Assembly: GCF_001426505.1 (NCBI RefSeq)
Contig: NZ_LMEV01000015.1
Location: forward strand, 218,336-282,335
From: Variovorax sp. Root473
Lineage (GTDB): Bacteria > Pseudomonadota > Gammaproteobacteria > Burkholderiales > Burkholderiaceae_C
Direction of reading: 5' to 3'
Length of the DNA stretch: 64,000 nucleotides
Position 1 is the stretch's first letter. Each line of letters starts with the position of its first letter. This document shows, one piece after another, positions 41,527 through 52,065 of this stretch. Under the pieces are notes generated by a model. The model ran no database searches. It saw nothing but the letters and a program-made list of their open reading frames with translations, and was not told where the DNA came from. The position numbers and the translations under genes were made by a program.

Positions 41527-43911
41527 ATGAACAGCTTGACCACCTCCCGCCTCGCGCCCGCCTCGGACCTCCAGCGCATCCTGTGCATCGGTGGGGGTCC
41601 GGCCGGCCTGTATTTCGCCCTGCTGATGAAGGCCCGCAACCCGGCGCTGCAGATCACGGTGGTCGAACGCAACCGCCCCTTCGACACTTTCGGCTGGGGC
41701 GTGGTGCTGAGCGACCAGACGCTGGGCAACCTGCGCGCGGCCGACGGCCCCACGGCCGCGCTCATCGGCAACGAGTTCCACCACTGGGACGACATCCAGG
41801 TCTTCTTCAAGGGTCGCCAGGTGCGTTCGGGCGGCCATGGCTTCTGCGGCATCGGCCGCAAGCGGCTGCTGAACATCCTGCAGGAACGCTGCCTCGAACT
41901 CGGCGTGGAGCTGGTGTTCGAAACCGACGCCACCGACGACCAGGCGATTGCCGCGCAGTACAAGGCCGACCTCGTCATTGCCAGCGACGGCCTCAACAGC
42001 CGCATCCGCCAGCGCTACGCCGACGTGTTCAAGCCCGACATCGACCTGCGCAACTGCCGCTTCGTGTGGCTGGGCACGCACCAGACCTTCGACGCCTTCA
42101 CCTTCGCCTTCGAACAGACCGAGCACGGCTGGTTCCAGGCCCATGCCTACCAGTTCGACGACAAGACCTCGACCTTCATCGTCGAGACGCCCGAAGCCGT
42201 GTGGAAGGCCCACGGCCTCGACCAGATGGAGCAACCCGAGGCCATCGCCTTCTGCGAGAAGCTGTTCGCCAAGTACCTCGGCGGCCACGCGCTCATCAGC
42301 AACGCCACGCACCTGCGCGGCTCGGCCAACTGGATCCGCTTTCCGCGCGTGGTGTGCGAGCGCTGGACGCACCGCATCGACGTCGAAGGCCGCTCGGTAC
42401 CCGTCGTGCTCATGGGCGACGCTGCGCACACGGCACACTTCTCGATCGGCTCGGGCACCAAGCTCGCGCTGGAAGACGCGATCGACCTGGCCAACGAATT
42501 CGAACAGGGCGGCACGCTCGACCACGTGCTCGAAGGCTATGAAGCCCGCCGCAGCGTCGAGGTGCTGAAGATCCAGAACGCCGCGCGCAACTCCACCGAA
42601 TGGTTCGAGAACGTGCCGCGCTATACGGGCATGGAGATCGAGCAGTTCGCATACTCGTTGCTCACACGCTCGCAGCGCATCAGCCACGAGAACCTGCGCG
42701 TGCGCGACACGCAATGGCTCGGCGGCTACGAGCAGTGGCTGGCGGGCGGCAAGGCCGTGGCACCGATGCTGATGCCGCTGAAGGTGCGCGGCGTCGAGCT
42801 GAAGAACCGCATCGTCGTCTCGCCGATGGCCACCTACAGCGCGGTCGACGGCGTGCCGCAAGACTTCCTGCTGGTGCACCTGGGCGCGCGCGCACTCGGC
42901 GGCGCTGCGATGGTGTGCGTCGAAATGACGAGCCCGACACCCGAAGGCCGCATCACGCCGGCCTGCACGGGCCTGTACAACGACACGCAGCAGGCCGCGT
43001 TCAAGCGCATCGTCGACTTCGTGCACACCCAGTCGAGCGCGAAGATCGCCATCCAGATCGGCCACAGCGGCCCCAAGGGCTCGACGCGCGTAGGCTGGGA
43101 AGGCACCGACGAGCCGCTCGAAAGCGGCAACTGGCCGCTGCTCGCCGCGAGCGCCCTGCCCTACGGCGAACAGAACCAGCTGCCGGCCGCGATCACGCGC
43201 GCAGAGATGGACACGCTGCGCGACCAGTTCGTCGACTCGACGCGCCGCGCCGTCGAATGCGGCTTCGACTGGCTCGAACTGCACTGCGCGCACGGCTACC
43301 TGCTGTCGGCCTTCATCAGCCCGCTCACCAACCAGCGCACCGACGAGTACGGCGGCGACATCGAAACACGTTGCCGCTATCCGCTCGAAGTGTTCCGCGC
43401 GATGCGCGCCGTGTGGCCGGCCGACAAGCCGATGAGCGTGCGCATCTCGGCACACGACTGGGCACCCGGCGGCAACACCGACGCCGACGCCGTGGTGGTC
43501 GCGCGCCTCTTCAAGGAAGCCGGCGCCGACTTCATCGACGTGTCGTCGGGCCAGACCACGCGCGCCGCCAAGCCCGTGTACGGCCGCATGTACCAGACGC
43601 CGTTCGCCGACCGCATCCGCAACGAGGTCGGCATCTCGACCATCGCGGTGGGCGCCATCACCGATGCCGACCAGGCCAACAGCATCATCGCGGCCGGCCG
43701 CGCCGACCTGTGCGCCGTGGCGCGCCCGCACCTGGCCGACCCGGCGTGGACGCTGCACGAAGCCGCCAAGCTGCAAAGCCGCGACGTCGACTGGCCCAAG
43801 CAGTACCTGAGCGGCCGCGACCAGATGTACCGCGAGATCGCCAAGCAGCAGCAGATCGCCGCGGCCACCGCTGCCGCAGGCCGTGCGGCCGACACCGAAG
43901 AGACGCACTGA
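41527..43911 (+). CDS. 2-Aminobenzoyl-CoA monooxygenase/reductase-type fusion (salicylyl-CoA 5-hydroxylase-like)
   Basis: A 794-residue bifunctional flavoprotein. The N-terminal half is an FAD aromatic hydroxylase: [16 protein letters not shown] near residue 20 and GDAAHTAHF at about 297. From about residue 414 it is an old-yellow-enzyme-type reductase ([20 protein letters not shown], then [20 protein letters not shown]). This fusion is known from the aerobic 2-aminobenzoyl-CoA pathway of Azoarcus, where it hydroxylates and reduces the ring of the CoA thioester. The CoA ligase, hydratase and dehydrogenase genes in the same operon support that reading; salicylyl-CoA is an alternative substrate. 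The MarR gene starts one base after its stop. Confidence 0.88.
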   Translation: MNSLTTSRLAPASDLQRILCIGGGPAGLYFALLMKARNPALQITVVERNRPFDTFGWGVVLSDQTLGNLRAADGPTAALIGNEFHHWDDIQVFFKGRQVRSGGHGFCGIGRKRLLNILQERCLELGVELVFETDATDDQAIAAQYKADLVIASDGLNSRIRQRYADVFKPDIDLRNCRFVWLGTHQTFDAFTFAFEQTEHGWFQAHAYQFDDKTSTFIVETPEAVWKAHGLDQMEQPEAIAFCEKLFAKYLGGHALISNATHLRGSANWIRFPRVVCERWTHRIDVEGRSVPVVLMGDAAHTAHFSIGSGTKLALEDAIDLANEFEQGGTLDHVLEGYEARRSVEVLKIQNAARNSTEWFENVPRYTGMEIEQFAYSLLTRSQRISHENLRVRDTQWLGGYEQWLAGGKAVAPMLMPLKVRGVELKNRIVVSPMATYSAVDGVPQDFLLVHLGARALGGAAMVCVEMTSPTPEGRITPACTGLYNDTQQAAFKRIVDFVHTQSSAKIAIQIGHSGPKGSTRVGWEGTDEPLESGNWPLLAASALPYGEQNQLPAAITRAEMDTLRDQFVDSTRRAVECGFDWLELHCAHGYLLSAFISPLTNQRTDEYGGDIETRCRYPLEVFRAMRAVWPADKPMSVRISAHDWAPGGNTDADAVVVARLFKEAGADFIDVSSGQTTRAAKPVYGRMYQTPFADRIRNEVGISTIAVGAITDADQANSIIAAGRADLCAVARPHLADPAWTLHEAAKLQSRDVDWPKQYLSGRDQMYREIAKQQQIAAATAAAGRAADTEETH

Positions 43912-43912
43912 C

Positions 43913-44392
43913 ATGGACCTCGAAGCACGCGCCCACAGCGAGCACCCCGAGGCACTGCGCCTCTGGCTGCGCTTGCTCACCTGCACGCAGCTGGTGGAAA
44001 AGCAGGTGCGCAACGGACTGCGCGCGCAGTTCGCCACCACGCTGCCGCGCTTCGATCTCATGTCGCAGCTCGAACGCTCACCCGACGGGCTGAAGATGAA
44101 CGAGCTCTCGCGCCGCATGATGGTCACGGGCGGCAACGTCACCGGCATCACCGACCAGCTCGTGACCGAAGGGCTGGTAGAGCGCATCAACGTCGAAGGC
44201 GACCGCCGCGCCTGGCGCGTGCGCCTCACGCCGCGCGGACGCAAGCTCTTCAACGAGATGGCGCAACAGCACGAAGACTGGATCGTCGAGGCTTTTTCAA
44301 GCCTCAACCCCAAGGAGATCGCGCAGCTTCACAAGCTGCTCGGCAAGGTCAAGCAACATTCCCACAGCAGCCAATTGGCGGAGACCGCATGA
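43913..44392 (+). CDS. MarR-family regulator of the aminobenzoate-type operon
   Basis: A 159-residue MarR-type repressor. [40 protein letters not shown] and the wing [20 protein letters not shown] form the winged helix. Regulators of this kind in aromatic operons respond to the aryl-CoA intermediate. It begins one base after the monooxygenase stop and its own stop overlaps the hydratase start (ATGA), so it is made with the enzymes. Its likely operator is the GTTTA-TGTC-TAAAC repeat on the operon promoter. Confidence 0.88.
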   Translation: MDLEARAHSEHPEALRLWLRLLTCTQLVEKQVRNGLRAQFATTLPRFDLMSQLERSPDGLKMNELSRRMMVTGGNVTGITDQLVTEGLVERINVEGDRRAWRVRLTPRGRKLFNEMAQQHEDWIVEAFSSLNPKEIAQLHKLLGKVKQHSHSSQLAETA

Positions 44393-45243
44393 AGCACTAC
44401 ATCGGCGCAAGCAATCCCATGCACGCGCAATTCGAACCCAAGGCCGACTACCAAGCCGAGCACTTTGCCTGGCGCTATGAAGCCGGTGTCGGCACCATCA
44501 CGCTGAACCGTCCCGAGCGCAAGAACCCGCTGACCTTCGATTCGTACGCCGAGCTGCGCGACCTGTTCCGCGCGCTGACCTACGCGACCGACGTGAAGGT
44601 GATCGTCGTCACTGGCGCCGGCGGCAACTTCTGCTCGGGCGGCGACGTGCATGAAATCATCGGCCCGCTGACCGGCATGCGCATGCCCGAGCTGCTCGAG
44701 TTCACGCGCATGACGGGCGACCTCGTCAAAGCCATTCGCAACTGCCCGCAGCCCATCGTGGGTGCCATCGACGGCGTGTGCGCCGGCGCCGGCGCGATGA
44801 TCGCGCTGGCCTGCGACCTGCGCTACGGCACGCCCGCCACGCGCACCGCATTCCTGTTCACCCGCGTGGGCCTGGCCGGCGCCGACATGGGCGCCTGCGC
44901 ACTGCTGCCGCGTGTCATCGGCCAGGGCCGCGCCTCGGAGCTGCTGTTCACCGGCCGCGCCATGACCGCTGAAGAAGGCCAGGCCTGGGGCTTCTTCAAC
45001 GGCCTGCACGACAGCGCCTCGCTGCTCGATGCCGCCACCAAGGTCGCGCGCGACCTGGCCGAAGGCCCGAGCTTCGCGCACGGCATGACCAAGACCATGC
45101 TCGCGCAAGAGTGGTCGATGACCATCGACCAGGCCATCGAAGCCGAAGCGCAGGCGCAAGCGATCTGCATGCAGACCGAAGACTTCAAGCGCGCCTACGA
45201 GGCCTTCGCGGCCAAGCGCAAGCCGGTGTTCGGCGGAGACTGA
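44389..45243 (+). CDS. Enoyl-CoA hydratase/isomerase family protein
   Basis: A 284-residue crotonase-fold enzyme. [20 protein letters not shown] forms the first oxyanion-hole strand and [20 protein letters not shown] the second, with [20 protein letters not shown] after it. A 35-residue N-terminal extension precedes the domain. In the pathway it would hydrate or open the non-aromatic ring CoA thioester made by the monooxygenase/reductase. Its ATG overlaps the regulator's stop by four bases. Confidence 0.88.
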   Translation: MKHYIGASNPMHAQFEPKADYQAEHFAWRYEAGVGTITLNRPERKNPLTFDSYAELRDLFRALTYATDVKVIVVTGAGGNFCSGGDVHEIIGPLTGMRMPELLEFTRMTGDLVKAIRNCPQPIVGAIDGVCAGAGAMIALACDLRYGTPATRTAFLFTRVGLAGADMGACALLPRVIGQGRASELLFTGRAMTAEEGQAWGFFNGLHDSASLLDAATKVARDLAEGPSFAHGMTKTMLAQEWSMTIDQAIEAEAQAQAICMQTEDFKRAYEAFAAKRKPVFGGD

Positions 45244-45251
45244 CACGCATC

Positions 45252-46445
45252 ATGATGACCAAGATTCCCGCCCCACCTTCGACCGCGCACCTCGCGCTGC
45301 CGTTCTTCGACGACGCGCACCGCGCGCTCGCCAACGACCTGCTGCCCTGGTGCGCCGCACAGGAGATCGATGAGCGCGACGACCGCGCCGCCTGCCGTGA
45401 ATGGGTGCGCCGTCTCGGCGACGCCGGCTGGCTGCGCTACGCGGTGCCCGGCAGTGCCGGCGGTGCGCTCGAACGCCTCGATTCGCGCGCGCTCGTGCTG
45501 CTGCGCGAAACGCTCGGCTACCACTCGCCACTGGCCGACTTCGCCTTCGCGATGCAAGGCCTGGGCAGCGGCGCGATCACGCTGGACGGCACGCCCGAGC
45601 AGCAATCGCAGTACCTCACGGCCGTGGGCCAGGGCAAGAAGATCGCGGCCTTTGCACTCAGCGAGCCCGAGGCCGGCTCCGACGTCGCGGCGATGGCGAT
45701 GCGCGCCGAGCCCACCGGCGACGGCTGGTGCCTGAACGGCGAGAAGACCTGGATCAGCAACGGCGGCATCGCCGACTTCTATTGCGTGTTCGCGAAGACC
45801 GACCCCACGGCCGGCACGCGTGGCATCACCGTGTTCATCGTCGACGCGACGACGCGGGGGCTCGACACCTCTTCGCACATCGACGTGATGGCGCCGCACC
45901 CGCTGGCCACCTTGCGCTTCGACAACTGCATCGTGCCGCGCACGGTACAGCTGGGCACGCTGAACGGCGGCTTCAAGCTCGCGATGCGCACGCTCGACAT
46001 CTTCCGCGCCTCGGTGGCCGCTGCCGCGCTGGGCATGGGGCGCCGCGCGCTCGCCGAAGCCATCGCGCACGCCAAGGGCCGCCGCATGTTTGGCCAGACG
46101 CTCGCCGACTTCCAGCTCACGCAGGCCAAGCTCGGCGAGATGGCCGCGCTGATCGACAGCGCCGCGCTGCTGACCTACCGCGCCGCGTGGATGCGCGACG
46201 ACGCGGAGCGCCGCGGCGCGCCGGCGGTCGGCGATGTGTCGGCCGCCGCAGCCATGGCCAAGATGTGCGCCACCGAGAACGCGAGCCGCGTGATCGACAT
46301 GGCGCTGCAGATGCACGGGGGCCTTGGCGTGAAGGTCGGCACCAAGATCGAAAGCCTGTACCGGGACATCCGCTCGCTGCGCATCTATGAAGGCGCGACG
46401 GAAGTCCAGCAACTGATCATCGGCAAATCCGTTTTGCGGGGGTGA
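45252..46445 (+). CDS. Acyl-CoA dehydrogenase
   Basis: A 397-residue FAD enzyme. FALSEPEAGSDVAAMAMRAE and GEKTWISNGGIADFYCVFAK are the two FAD-binding signatures, and the C-terminal flavin/dimer motif is MHGGLGVKVG with YEGATEVQQLIIG. It removes two hydrogens from an acyl-CoA and passes electrons to an electron-transferring flavoprotein. Two ATG codons (45252, 45255) are adjacent, eight bases after the hydratase stop. In this operon it probably oxidises the alicyclic or ring-opened CoA intermediate. Confidence 0.9.
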   Translation: MMTKIPAPPSTAHLALPFFDDAHRALANDLLPWCAAQEIDERDDRAACREWVRRLGDAGWLRYAVPGSAGGALERLDSRALVLLRETLGYHSPLADFAFAMQGLGSGAITLDGTPEQQSQYLTAVGQGKKIAAFALSEPEAGSDVAAMAMRAEPTGDGWCLNGEKTWISNGGIADFYCVFAKTDPTAGTRGITVFIVDATTRGLDTSSHIDVMAPHPLATLRFDNCIVPRTVQLGTLNGGFKLAMRTLDIFRASVAAAALGMGRRALAEAIAHAKGRRMFGQTLADFQLTQAKLGEMAALIDSAALLTYRAAWMRDDAERRGAPAVGDVSAAAAMAKMCATENASRVIDMALQMHGGLGVKVGTKIESLYRDIRSLRIYEGATEVQQLIIGKSVLRG

Positions 46446-46449
46446 AACC

Positions 46450-48078
46450 GTGTCTGCCCAAGTCGATCGCTTCGTTCATGACCGCCTGCCGCCTGCCGCG
46501 CAGCTGCCGGTCTTTCGCTACGACCTGCCCGAGCTGCAGTTTCCCGACCAGCTGAACCTGGTCGAGGAACTGCTGGACAAGGCGGTCGCCAAGGGCTTCG
46601 GCGACAAGCCGATGCTGCGCTCGCCCGCCGGCGTGCTCACCTACGCCCAGGCGGGCGTCGAGGTGAACCGCATCGCCCAAGTGCTGGTCGAGGATCTCGG
46701 CCTCGTGCCCGGCAACCGCGTGCTGCTGCGCGGCGGCAACTCGGTGTGGATGGCGTTGTCGTGGCTGGCCGTGGTCAAGGCCGGGTTGATCGCGGTGGCG
46801 ACCATGCCGCTGCTGCGCGCCAAGGAGCTCGGCGAGATCATCGAGAAGTCGCAGCCCGTGGCCGCGCTGTGCGAAGGCCGCCTGCTCGACGAGCTCGTGG
46901 CCGCGCAGCAGGCGCACCCCGTGCTCGCGACGGTGATTGCCTTCAACCAGCCCGATGCGCCCGACTCGCTGTCGGCGCGCGCGGCCGCCAAGAGCGGCGT
47001 GTTCTCCGCCTGCCCCACGGCCGCCGACGACATCGCGCTGCTCGCCTTCACCTCGGGCACCACGGGCAAGCCCAAGGCGCCCGTCACCACGCACCGCGAC
47101 GTCGTCGCCATGTGCCAGACCTGGCCGCGCCACGTGCTGCGTGCACGCAGCGATGACATCGTGGTCGGCACGCCGCCGCTGGCCTTCACCTTCGGGCTCG
47201 GCGGCCTGCTGATCTTTCCGATGTGGGCCGGTGCGTCGGTGTACTTTCCCGAGGGCGCTTTCTCGCCGGAAGCGCTTGTGAAGCTCATCAACGAGGTCGG
47301 CGCGACCATCTGCTACACCGCGCCCACCTTTTATCGCCAGATGGCGCCCTTCGTCCGGCAGCACGGGGCGCCGAGCCTGCGCATTTGCGTGAGCGCAGGC
47401 GAGGCGCTTCCCGACGCCACGCGCCAGCTCTGGAAGGAGACCACGGGCATCGAGATGCTCGACGGCATCGGTGGCACCGAGGTGTTCCACATCTACATCT
47501 CGGCCGCCGGCGACGAAGTGCGCCGCGGCGCCGTCGGCAAGGCGGTGCCAGGGTTCACGGCCAAGGTGGTCGACGACCAGGGCAACGAAGTGCCGCGCGG
47601 GACGGTCGGCAAGCTGGCGCTGCAAGGGCCGGTCGGCTGCCGCTACCTCGACGATCCGCGCCAGGCCGACTACGTGAAGAACGGCTGGAACTACCCTGGC
47701 GACTCGTTCGTGCAGGACGACGACGGCTACTTCTTCTACCAGGCGCGTGCGGACGACATGATCATCACGGCCGGCTACAACGTCGGCGGCCCGGAGGTGG
47801 AAGACGCGCTGCTCAAGCACCCGGCCGTGGCCGAGTGCGGCGTGATCGGCAAGCCCGACACCGACCGCGGCATGGTCGTGAAAGCCTTCTGCGTGCTCAA
47901 GCCCGGCCACACCGGCGACGCGGCGATGGTGAAGACCCTGCAGGACCACGTGAAAGCCACCATCGCCCCCTTCAAGTACCCGCGGGAGATCGAGTTCGTG
48001 ACGGCGCTGCCGCGCACCGAAACCGGCAAACTCCAGCGCTTCAAATTGAGACAACTCAACAGCAACACACCATCATGA
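46450..48078 (+). CDS. Benzoate-CoA ligase family enzyme (2-aminobenzoate-CoA ligase-like)
   Basis: A 542-residue adenylate-forming ligase. The nucleotide loop is TSGTTGKPKAP, the A5 region is GIGGTEVFHIYISA, A7 is NYPGDSF, and the catalytic lysine lies in PRTETGKLQR. Size and motifs fit the benzoate-CoA ligase group, which also holds 2-aminobenzoate-CoA ligases; LPELQFPDQLNLVEELLDKA is typical of its N-terminus. It activates the aromatic acid to the CoA ester that the monooxygenase uses. It starts with GTG four bases after the dehydrogenase stop and overlaps the next gene. Confidence 0.88.
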   Translation: MSAQVDRFVHDRLPPAAQLPVFRYDLPELQFPDQLNLVEELLDKAVAKGFGDKPMLRSPAGVLTYAQAGVEVNRIAQVLVEDLGLVPGNRVLLRGGNSVWMALSWLAVVKAGLIAVATMPLLRAKELGEIIEKSQPVAALCEGRLLDELVAAQQAHPVLATVIAFNQPDAPDSLSARAAAKSGVFSACPTAADDIALLAFTSGTTGKPKAPVTTHRDVVAMCQTWPRHVLRARSDDIVVGTPPLAFTFGLGGLLIFPMWAGASVYFPEGAFSPEALVKLINEVGATICYTAPTFYRQMAPFVRQHGAPSLRICVSAGEALPDATRQLWKETTGIEMLDGIGGTEVFHIYISAAGDEVRRGAVGKAVPGFTAKVVDDQGNEVPRGTVGKLALQGPVGCRYLDDPRQADYVKNGWNYPGDSFVQDDDGYFFYQARADDMIITAGYNVGGPEVEDALLKHPAVAECGVIGKPDTDRGMVVKAFCVLKPGHTGDAAMVKTLQDHVKATIAPFKYPREIEFVTALPRTETGKLQRFKLRQLNSNTPS

Positions 48079-48473
48079 CGAACAAACTCATTCAGCCTCC
48101 GGGCTGGCTGCCCCCGAAGGGCTATGCAAACGGCATCGCGGCGCGCGGCACCCAGGTGTTCGTCGGCGGCCAGATCGGCTGGAATGCCCAGCAACAGTTC
48201 GAATCCGACGATTTCATCGACCAGTGCGGCCAGGCACTGCGCAACATCGCCGAGGTGCTGCGCGAAGCCGGCGCCGGCCCGGAGCACATGGTGCGCATGA
48301 CCTGGTACGTGACGGACCGCGACGAATACAGCCGGCGCCTGTCCGAGCTCGGCCCGGTCTATCGCGACGCGCTGGGTCGCAACTTCCCGGCCATGACCTG
48401 CGTGCAGGTGGCGGCGCTGGTGGAGCACCGCGCGAAGGTGGAGATCGAGGTCACGGCGGTCATTCCAGACTGA
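48075..48473 (+). CDS. Rid-family (YjgF/YER057c) protein
   Basis: A 132-residue small trimeric-type protein. GIAARGTQVFVGGQIGWNAQ and ALVEHRAKVEIEVTAVIPD are the family's first and last strands. RidA proteins hydrolyse enamines and imines with an arginine in the FPAR-S/T segment; here that segment reads FPAMTCVQV, so the arginine is a methionine and deaminase activity is doubtful. It is the last gene of the aminobenzoate-type operon, overlapping the ligase by four bases. Since the pathway yields an amino-cyclohexene intermediate, a Rid protein in this place is meaningful. A terminator follows. Confidence 0.88.
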   Translation: MTNKLIQPPGWLPPKGYANGIAARGTQVFVGGQIGWNAQQQFESDDFIDQCGQALRNIAEVLREAGAGPEHMVRMTWYVTDRDEYSRRLSELGPVYRDALGRNFPAMTCVQVAALVEHRAKVEIEVTAVIPD

Positions 48474-48570
48474 TCCGGCGCGTGACTGCGCCTCGTCGCA
48501 GTCCCTCAGCCGCCTTAGTTGCGCACGTTCTCGAAACCTGCCTCTTTGCGGGGCCGGCCCAGAAACAGAA

Positions 48571-48598
48571 AAGCCCTCTTCGCGAGGGCTTTCTTTTG
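48571..48598 (+). terminator. Intrinsic terminator of the aminobenzoate-type operon
   Basis: AAGCCCTC, loop TTCGC, GAGGGCTT, then a T-rich tail. It lies about 100 bases after the Rid gene stop. Confidence 0.8.
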
Positions 48599-48642
48599 CG
48601 CCTGATTCCGATCGGGAATTTCCAAAAGAATCGGCTCAAAGA

Positions 48643-48674
48643 AAAAGGCCCTTTGATTTCTCAAAGGGCCTTTT
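48643..48674. terminator. Strong bidirectional terminator below the tRNA gene
   Basis: A perfect 14-base stem, AAAAGGCCCTTTGA at 48643-48656 and its complement at 48661-48674, with loop TTTC. On the minus strand it ends the initiator tRNA and possibly the whole ribosomal protein transcript; on the plus strand it backs up the terminator at 48571. Confidence 0.88.
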
Positions 48675-48678
48675 AAAT

Positions 48679-48755
<77 letters not shown>

Positions 48756-48765
48756 GCAAGTATAA

Positions 48766-48771
48766 ATTATA
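48766..48771 (-). promoter_or_regulatory. Perfect -10 element before the tRNA gene
   Basis: TATAAT on the minus strand in the 18-base gap between rplQ and the tRNA. A start near 48759 would give a four-base leader. No good -35 is visible in the rplQ tail, so the promoter may be weak or rely on other contacts. Confidence 0.5.
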
Positions 48772-48773
48772 GC

Positions 48774-49172
48774 TTATTCAGCGGCGTTTTGCTCAGCGCC
48801 AGCATCTTTAATTTCAGCACGGTCGACCAGTTCGACGAGCGCCATCGGGGCGTTGTCGCCCACGCGGAAGCCCATCTTCAGGATGCGGGTGTAGCCGCCC
48901 GGACGCGCTGCGAAACGCGGGCCGAGTTCGCCGAAGAGCTTGACGACGCTGTCGCGGCTGCGCAGGCGGTCGAAGGCCAGACGCTTGTTGGCGAGCGTGG
49001 GCTTCTTGGCCAGGGTGATCATCGGTTCGATGACGCGGCGCAGTTCCTTGGCCTTGGGGACCGTGGTCTTGATGACTTCGTGCTCGATGAGCGAATTCAT
49101 CATGTTCTGCAGCATCGCGAGGCGGTGCGAGCTGGTGCGGTTGAGTTTGCGAAGTCCGTGTCCGTGACGCAT
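48774..49172 (-). CDS. rplQ: 50S ribosomal protein L17
   Basis: 132 residues beginning [20 protein letters not shown], the invariant L17 start. It binds 23S rRNA near the exit side of the large subunit. The extension after residue 115 ([11 protein letters not shown]) is a poorly conserved acidic tail. It is the last protein gene of the alpha part of the operon, 87 bases after rpoA, and the initiator tRNA gene follows directly. Confidence 0.97.
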   Translation of the reverse strand: MRHGHGLRKLNRTSSHRLAMLQNMMNSLIEHEVIKTTVPKAKELRRVIEPMITLAKKPTLANKRLAFDRLRSRDSVVKLFGELGPRFAARPGGYTRILKMGFRVGDNAPMALVELVDRAEIKDAGAEQNAAE

Positions 49173-49259
49173 GGTGCTTTTCCTTTACTTTATTAAACAG
49201 GCAGCCGTATCAGGTACTGCCCGGGCACGAGCCCTCAGGGGGCTCAATTCAAACAAAAA

Positions 49260-50249
49260 TCAACGCTTGTCGAGACCAGCCGGCGGCCAGCTTTCAAGCT
49301 TCATACCCAAGGTGAGGCCACGCGAAGCGAGGACTTCCTTGATTTCGTTGAGCGACTTGCGACCCAGGTTCGGGGTCTTGAGCAACTCGTTCTCGGTGCG
49401 CTGGATCAGGTCACCGATGTAGTAGATGTTTTCGGCCTTCAGGCAGTTGGCCGAACGCACCGTCAGTTCGAGTTCGTCGACAGGGCGCAGCAGGATCGGA
49501 TCGAATTGCTGGGCGCTGCGCGGTGCGGGTGCATCGAATGCAGCAAGTTCGCCGCCTTCGAGCTGCGCGAACACGGCGAGCTGCTCAACCAGGATTTTAG
49601 CCGATGCGCGAACCGCATCTTCGGCGCTGATCGCACCGTTGGTCTCGATCTCGACCAGCAGCTTGTCCAGGTCGGTACGCTGTTCGACGCGGGCGCTTTC
49701 GACGGTGTAGCTCACGCGCTTGACGGGCGAGAACGATGCGTCGAGAACGATGCGGCCGATCGACTTGGTCGGCTCGTCGGCGTAGCGACGCATCGTGCCG
49801 GGCACGTAGCCGCGACCCTTTTCAACCTTGATCTGCATGTCGAGCTTGCCGCCTTGCGACAGGTGCGCGATCACGTGGTCAGGGTTGATGATCTCGACGT
49901 CGTGCGGGGTCTGGATGTCCGATGCGAGGACCGGGCCTTCGCCGTCCTTGCGCAGGCTCAGCGTGACTTCGTCGCGGTTGTGGAGCTTGAACACCACGCC
50001 CTTGAGATTCAGCAGGATGTTGACGACGTCTTCCTGCACGCCGTCGATCGACGAGTACTCATGCAGAACGCCAGCAATCGTGACTTCGGTGGCCGAGTAG
50101 CCGACCATGGACGACAGCAGAACGCGACGCAGCGCGTTGCCGAGCGTATGGCCGTAGCCGCGCTCGAAAGGCTCGAGCGTGACCTTGGCCTTGTTGGCGG
50201 CAAGTTGCTCGACCTGGATGGTCTTGGGTTTCAGCAGGGTGGTTTGCAT
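49260..50249 (-). CDS. rpoA: DNA-directed RNA polymerase subunit alpha
   Basis: 329 residues, the usual length. The N-terminal assembly domain includes [20 protein letters not shown], and the C-terminal domain that touches UP elements and activators includes [20 protein letters not shown]. The alpha dimer nucleates core polymerase assembly. The 142-base spacer from rpsD is larger than most here and holds a stem-loop (50305-50330). Confidence 0.98.
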   Translation of the reverse strand: MQTTLLKPKTIQVEQLAANKAKVTLEPFERGYGHTLGNALRRVLLSSMVGYSATEVTIAGVLHEYSSIDGVQEDVVNILLNLKGVVFKLHNRDEVTLSLRKDGEGPVLASDIQTPHDVEIINPDHVIAHLSQGGKLDMQIKVEKGRGYVPGTMRRYADEPTKSIGRIVLDASFSPVKRVSYTVESARVEQRTDLDKLLVEIETNGAISAEDAVRASAKILVEQLAVFAQLEGGELAAFDAPAPRSAQQFDPILLRPVDELELTVRSANCLKAENIYYIGDLIQRTENELLKTPNLGRKSLNEIKEVLASRGLTLGMKLESWPPAGLDKR

Positions 50250-50304
50250 GCAGACTTCCTCTCAATACCCCCGGCTCGTTACACCGGTAAGGCTGGTGAA
50301 GCGC

Positions 50305-50330
50305 CTGATCCGCAACAAAGTGCGGAGCAG
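50305..50330 (-). other. Stem-loop in the rpsD-rpoA spacer
   Basis: Ten-base arms CTGATCCGCA and TGCGGAGCAG with one mismatch and a six-base loop. No T-run follows on the minus strand. It may adjust rpoA translation or mRNA processing relative to the ribosomal proteins. Confidence 0.5.
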
Positions 50331-50391
50331 GAACGTGAACAACAATATCAATCTCCCGCCGGCGCAAAGATGCACTGGCGGGTAGAGAAAA

Positions 50392-51015
<624 letters not shown>

Positions 51016-51092
51016 GGTATTTCCTTGGTGTCATCTGCCGCAGTTGCCTGCGGGAGCCGTCGGCGGAAGTGCCGATGGCGGTGGGCTTAGTG

Positions 51093-51130
51093 AAAAAACA
51101 AATGCGCAGCCGCTCGAAAGCTGGCTGCGC
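51093..51130 (-). terminator. Terminator-like hairpin between rpsK and rpsD
   Basis: On the minus strand: GCGCAGCC, an 11-base loop, GGCTGCGC, then ATTTG and six T. It has the signature of an intrinsic terminator or attenuator inside the ribosomal operon, 78 bases before the rpsD start. Confidence 0.6.
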
Positions 51131-51145
51131 CTTGCGGACTGACGA

Positions 51146-51550
51146 TCAGATGCGGCGACGCTTCTGGGGACGGCAGCCGTTGTGCGGAACGGGCGTCACG
51201 TCGGCAATGGAATTGATCCGGATGCCGAGCGCAGCCAGTGCGCGCACCGACGACTCGCGACCAGGACCGGGGCCCTTGATCTCGACGTCGAGGTTCTTGA
51301 TACCTTGTTCGACAGCAGCACGGCCGGCCACTTCGGAAGCGACCTGCGCAGCGAACGGGGTCGACTTGCGCGAGCCCTTGAAGCCCTGGCCACCCGACGA
51401 AGCCCACGACAGGGCGTTGCCCTGGCGATCGGTGATCGTGATGATGGTGTTGTTGAACGAGGCATGCACGTGGGCGATACCGTCCGCAACGTTCTTGCGA
51501 ACCTTCTTGCGAACGCGCTGTGCGGCGTTGTTTGCAGGTGCTTTAGCCAT
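51146..51550 (-). CDS. rpsK: 30S ribosomal protein S11
   Basis: 134 residues; [20 protein letters not shown] and the C-terminal [13 protein letters not shown] are diagnostic. The Ala/Lys/Arg-rich first 20 residues are the usual flexible extension. S11 forms part of the 30S platform near the E site. It follows rpsM by 12 bases and is followed by the hairpin at 51093-51130. Confidence 0.97.
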   Translation of the reverse strand: MAKAPANNAAQRVRKKVRKNVADGIAHVHASFNNTIITITDRQGNALSWASSGGQGFKGSRKSTPFAAQVASEVAGRAAVEQGIKNLDVEIKGPGPGRESSVRALAALGIRINSIADVTPVPHNGCRPQKRRRI

Positions 51551-51562
51551 GCTTGTCTATCC

Positions 51563-51928
51563 TTATTTCTTCAGGGACTGCGCAGCCTTGCGCGGACCCT
51601 TGCGGGTGCGGGCATTGGTGCGCGTGCGCTGGCCGCGCATCGGCAGGCCGCGACGGTGACGGAAGCCGCGATAGCAGCCGATGTCCATCAAACGCTTGAT
51701 GTTCATCGTCGTCTCGCGACGCAGATCGCCTTCGATCGTGAACAGAGCGATCTGGTCGCGGATCTTTTCGAGATCGGCGTCGGTCAGATCCTTGATCTTC
51801 TTCGAATATTCGATGCCGCTCGCTTCGCAGATTTGACGGGCGCGGGTGCGACCGATACCGAAAATGGCGGTCAGGCCGATTTCAGCGTGCTTGTGCGGCG
51901 GGATGTTGATGCCAGCAATACGTGCCAT
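51563..51928 (-). CDS. rpsM: 30S ribosomal protein S13
   Basis: 121 residues beginning [20 protein letters not shown] and ending with the basic tail [35 protein letters not shown] is the conserved head-binding segment. S13 contacts the P-site tRNA and forms the bridge from 30S head to 50S. It is the first gene of the classical alpha part, 23 bases after rpmJ. Confidence 0.97.
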   Translation of the reverse strand: MARIAGINIPPHKHAEIGLTAIFGIGRTRARQICEASGIEYSKKIKDLTDADLEKIRDQIALFTIEGDLRRETTMNIKRLMDIGCYRGFRHRRGLPMRGQRTRTNARTRKGPRKAAQSLKK

Positions 51929-51951
51929 GTGCGTCCTCTAATACTCTTCAA

Positions 51952-52065
51952 TCAACCCTGGCGCTGCTTGTGGCGCGGGTCGGTGCAAATCACACGCACC
52001 ACACCTTTACGGCGGATGACCTTGCAATTACGGCAGATGGTTTTGACCGAAGCCGAAACTCTCAT
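51952..52065 (-). CDS. rpmJ: 50S ribosomal protein L36
   Basis: 37 residues, short enough to be missed by gene finders: [20 protein letters not shown], ending in [11 protein letters not shown]. The zinc-binding set C11, C14, C27 and H32 is intact, so this is the zinc form of L36. AGGAGAA precedes the ATG at good spacing. It is located between secY and rpsM; the infA gene that often sits between secY and rpmJ in betaproteobacteria is missing. Confidence 0.97.
   Translation of the reverse strand: MRVSASVKTICRNCKVIRRKGVVRVICTDPRHKQRQG

Noticed and set aside
41521..44313. A 930-codon open frame opposite the monooxygenase/reductase gene
   Set aside because: Its product has no recognisable domain and the plus-strand reading shows all flavin motifs. 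It is a by-product of codon bias.
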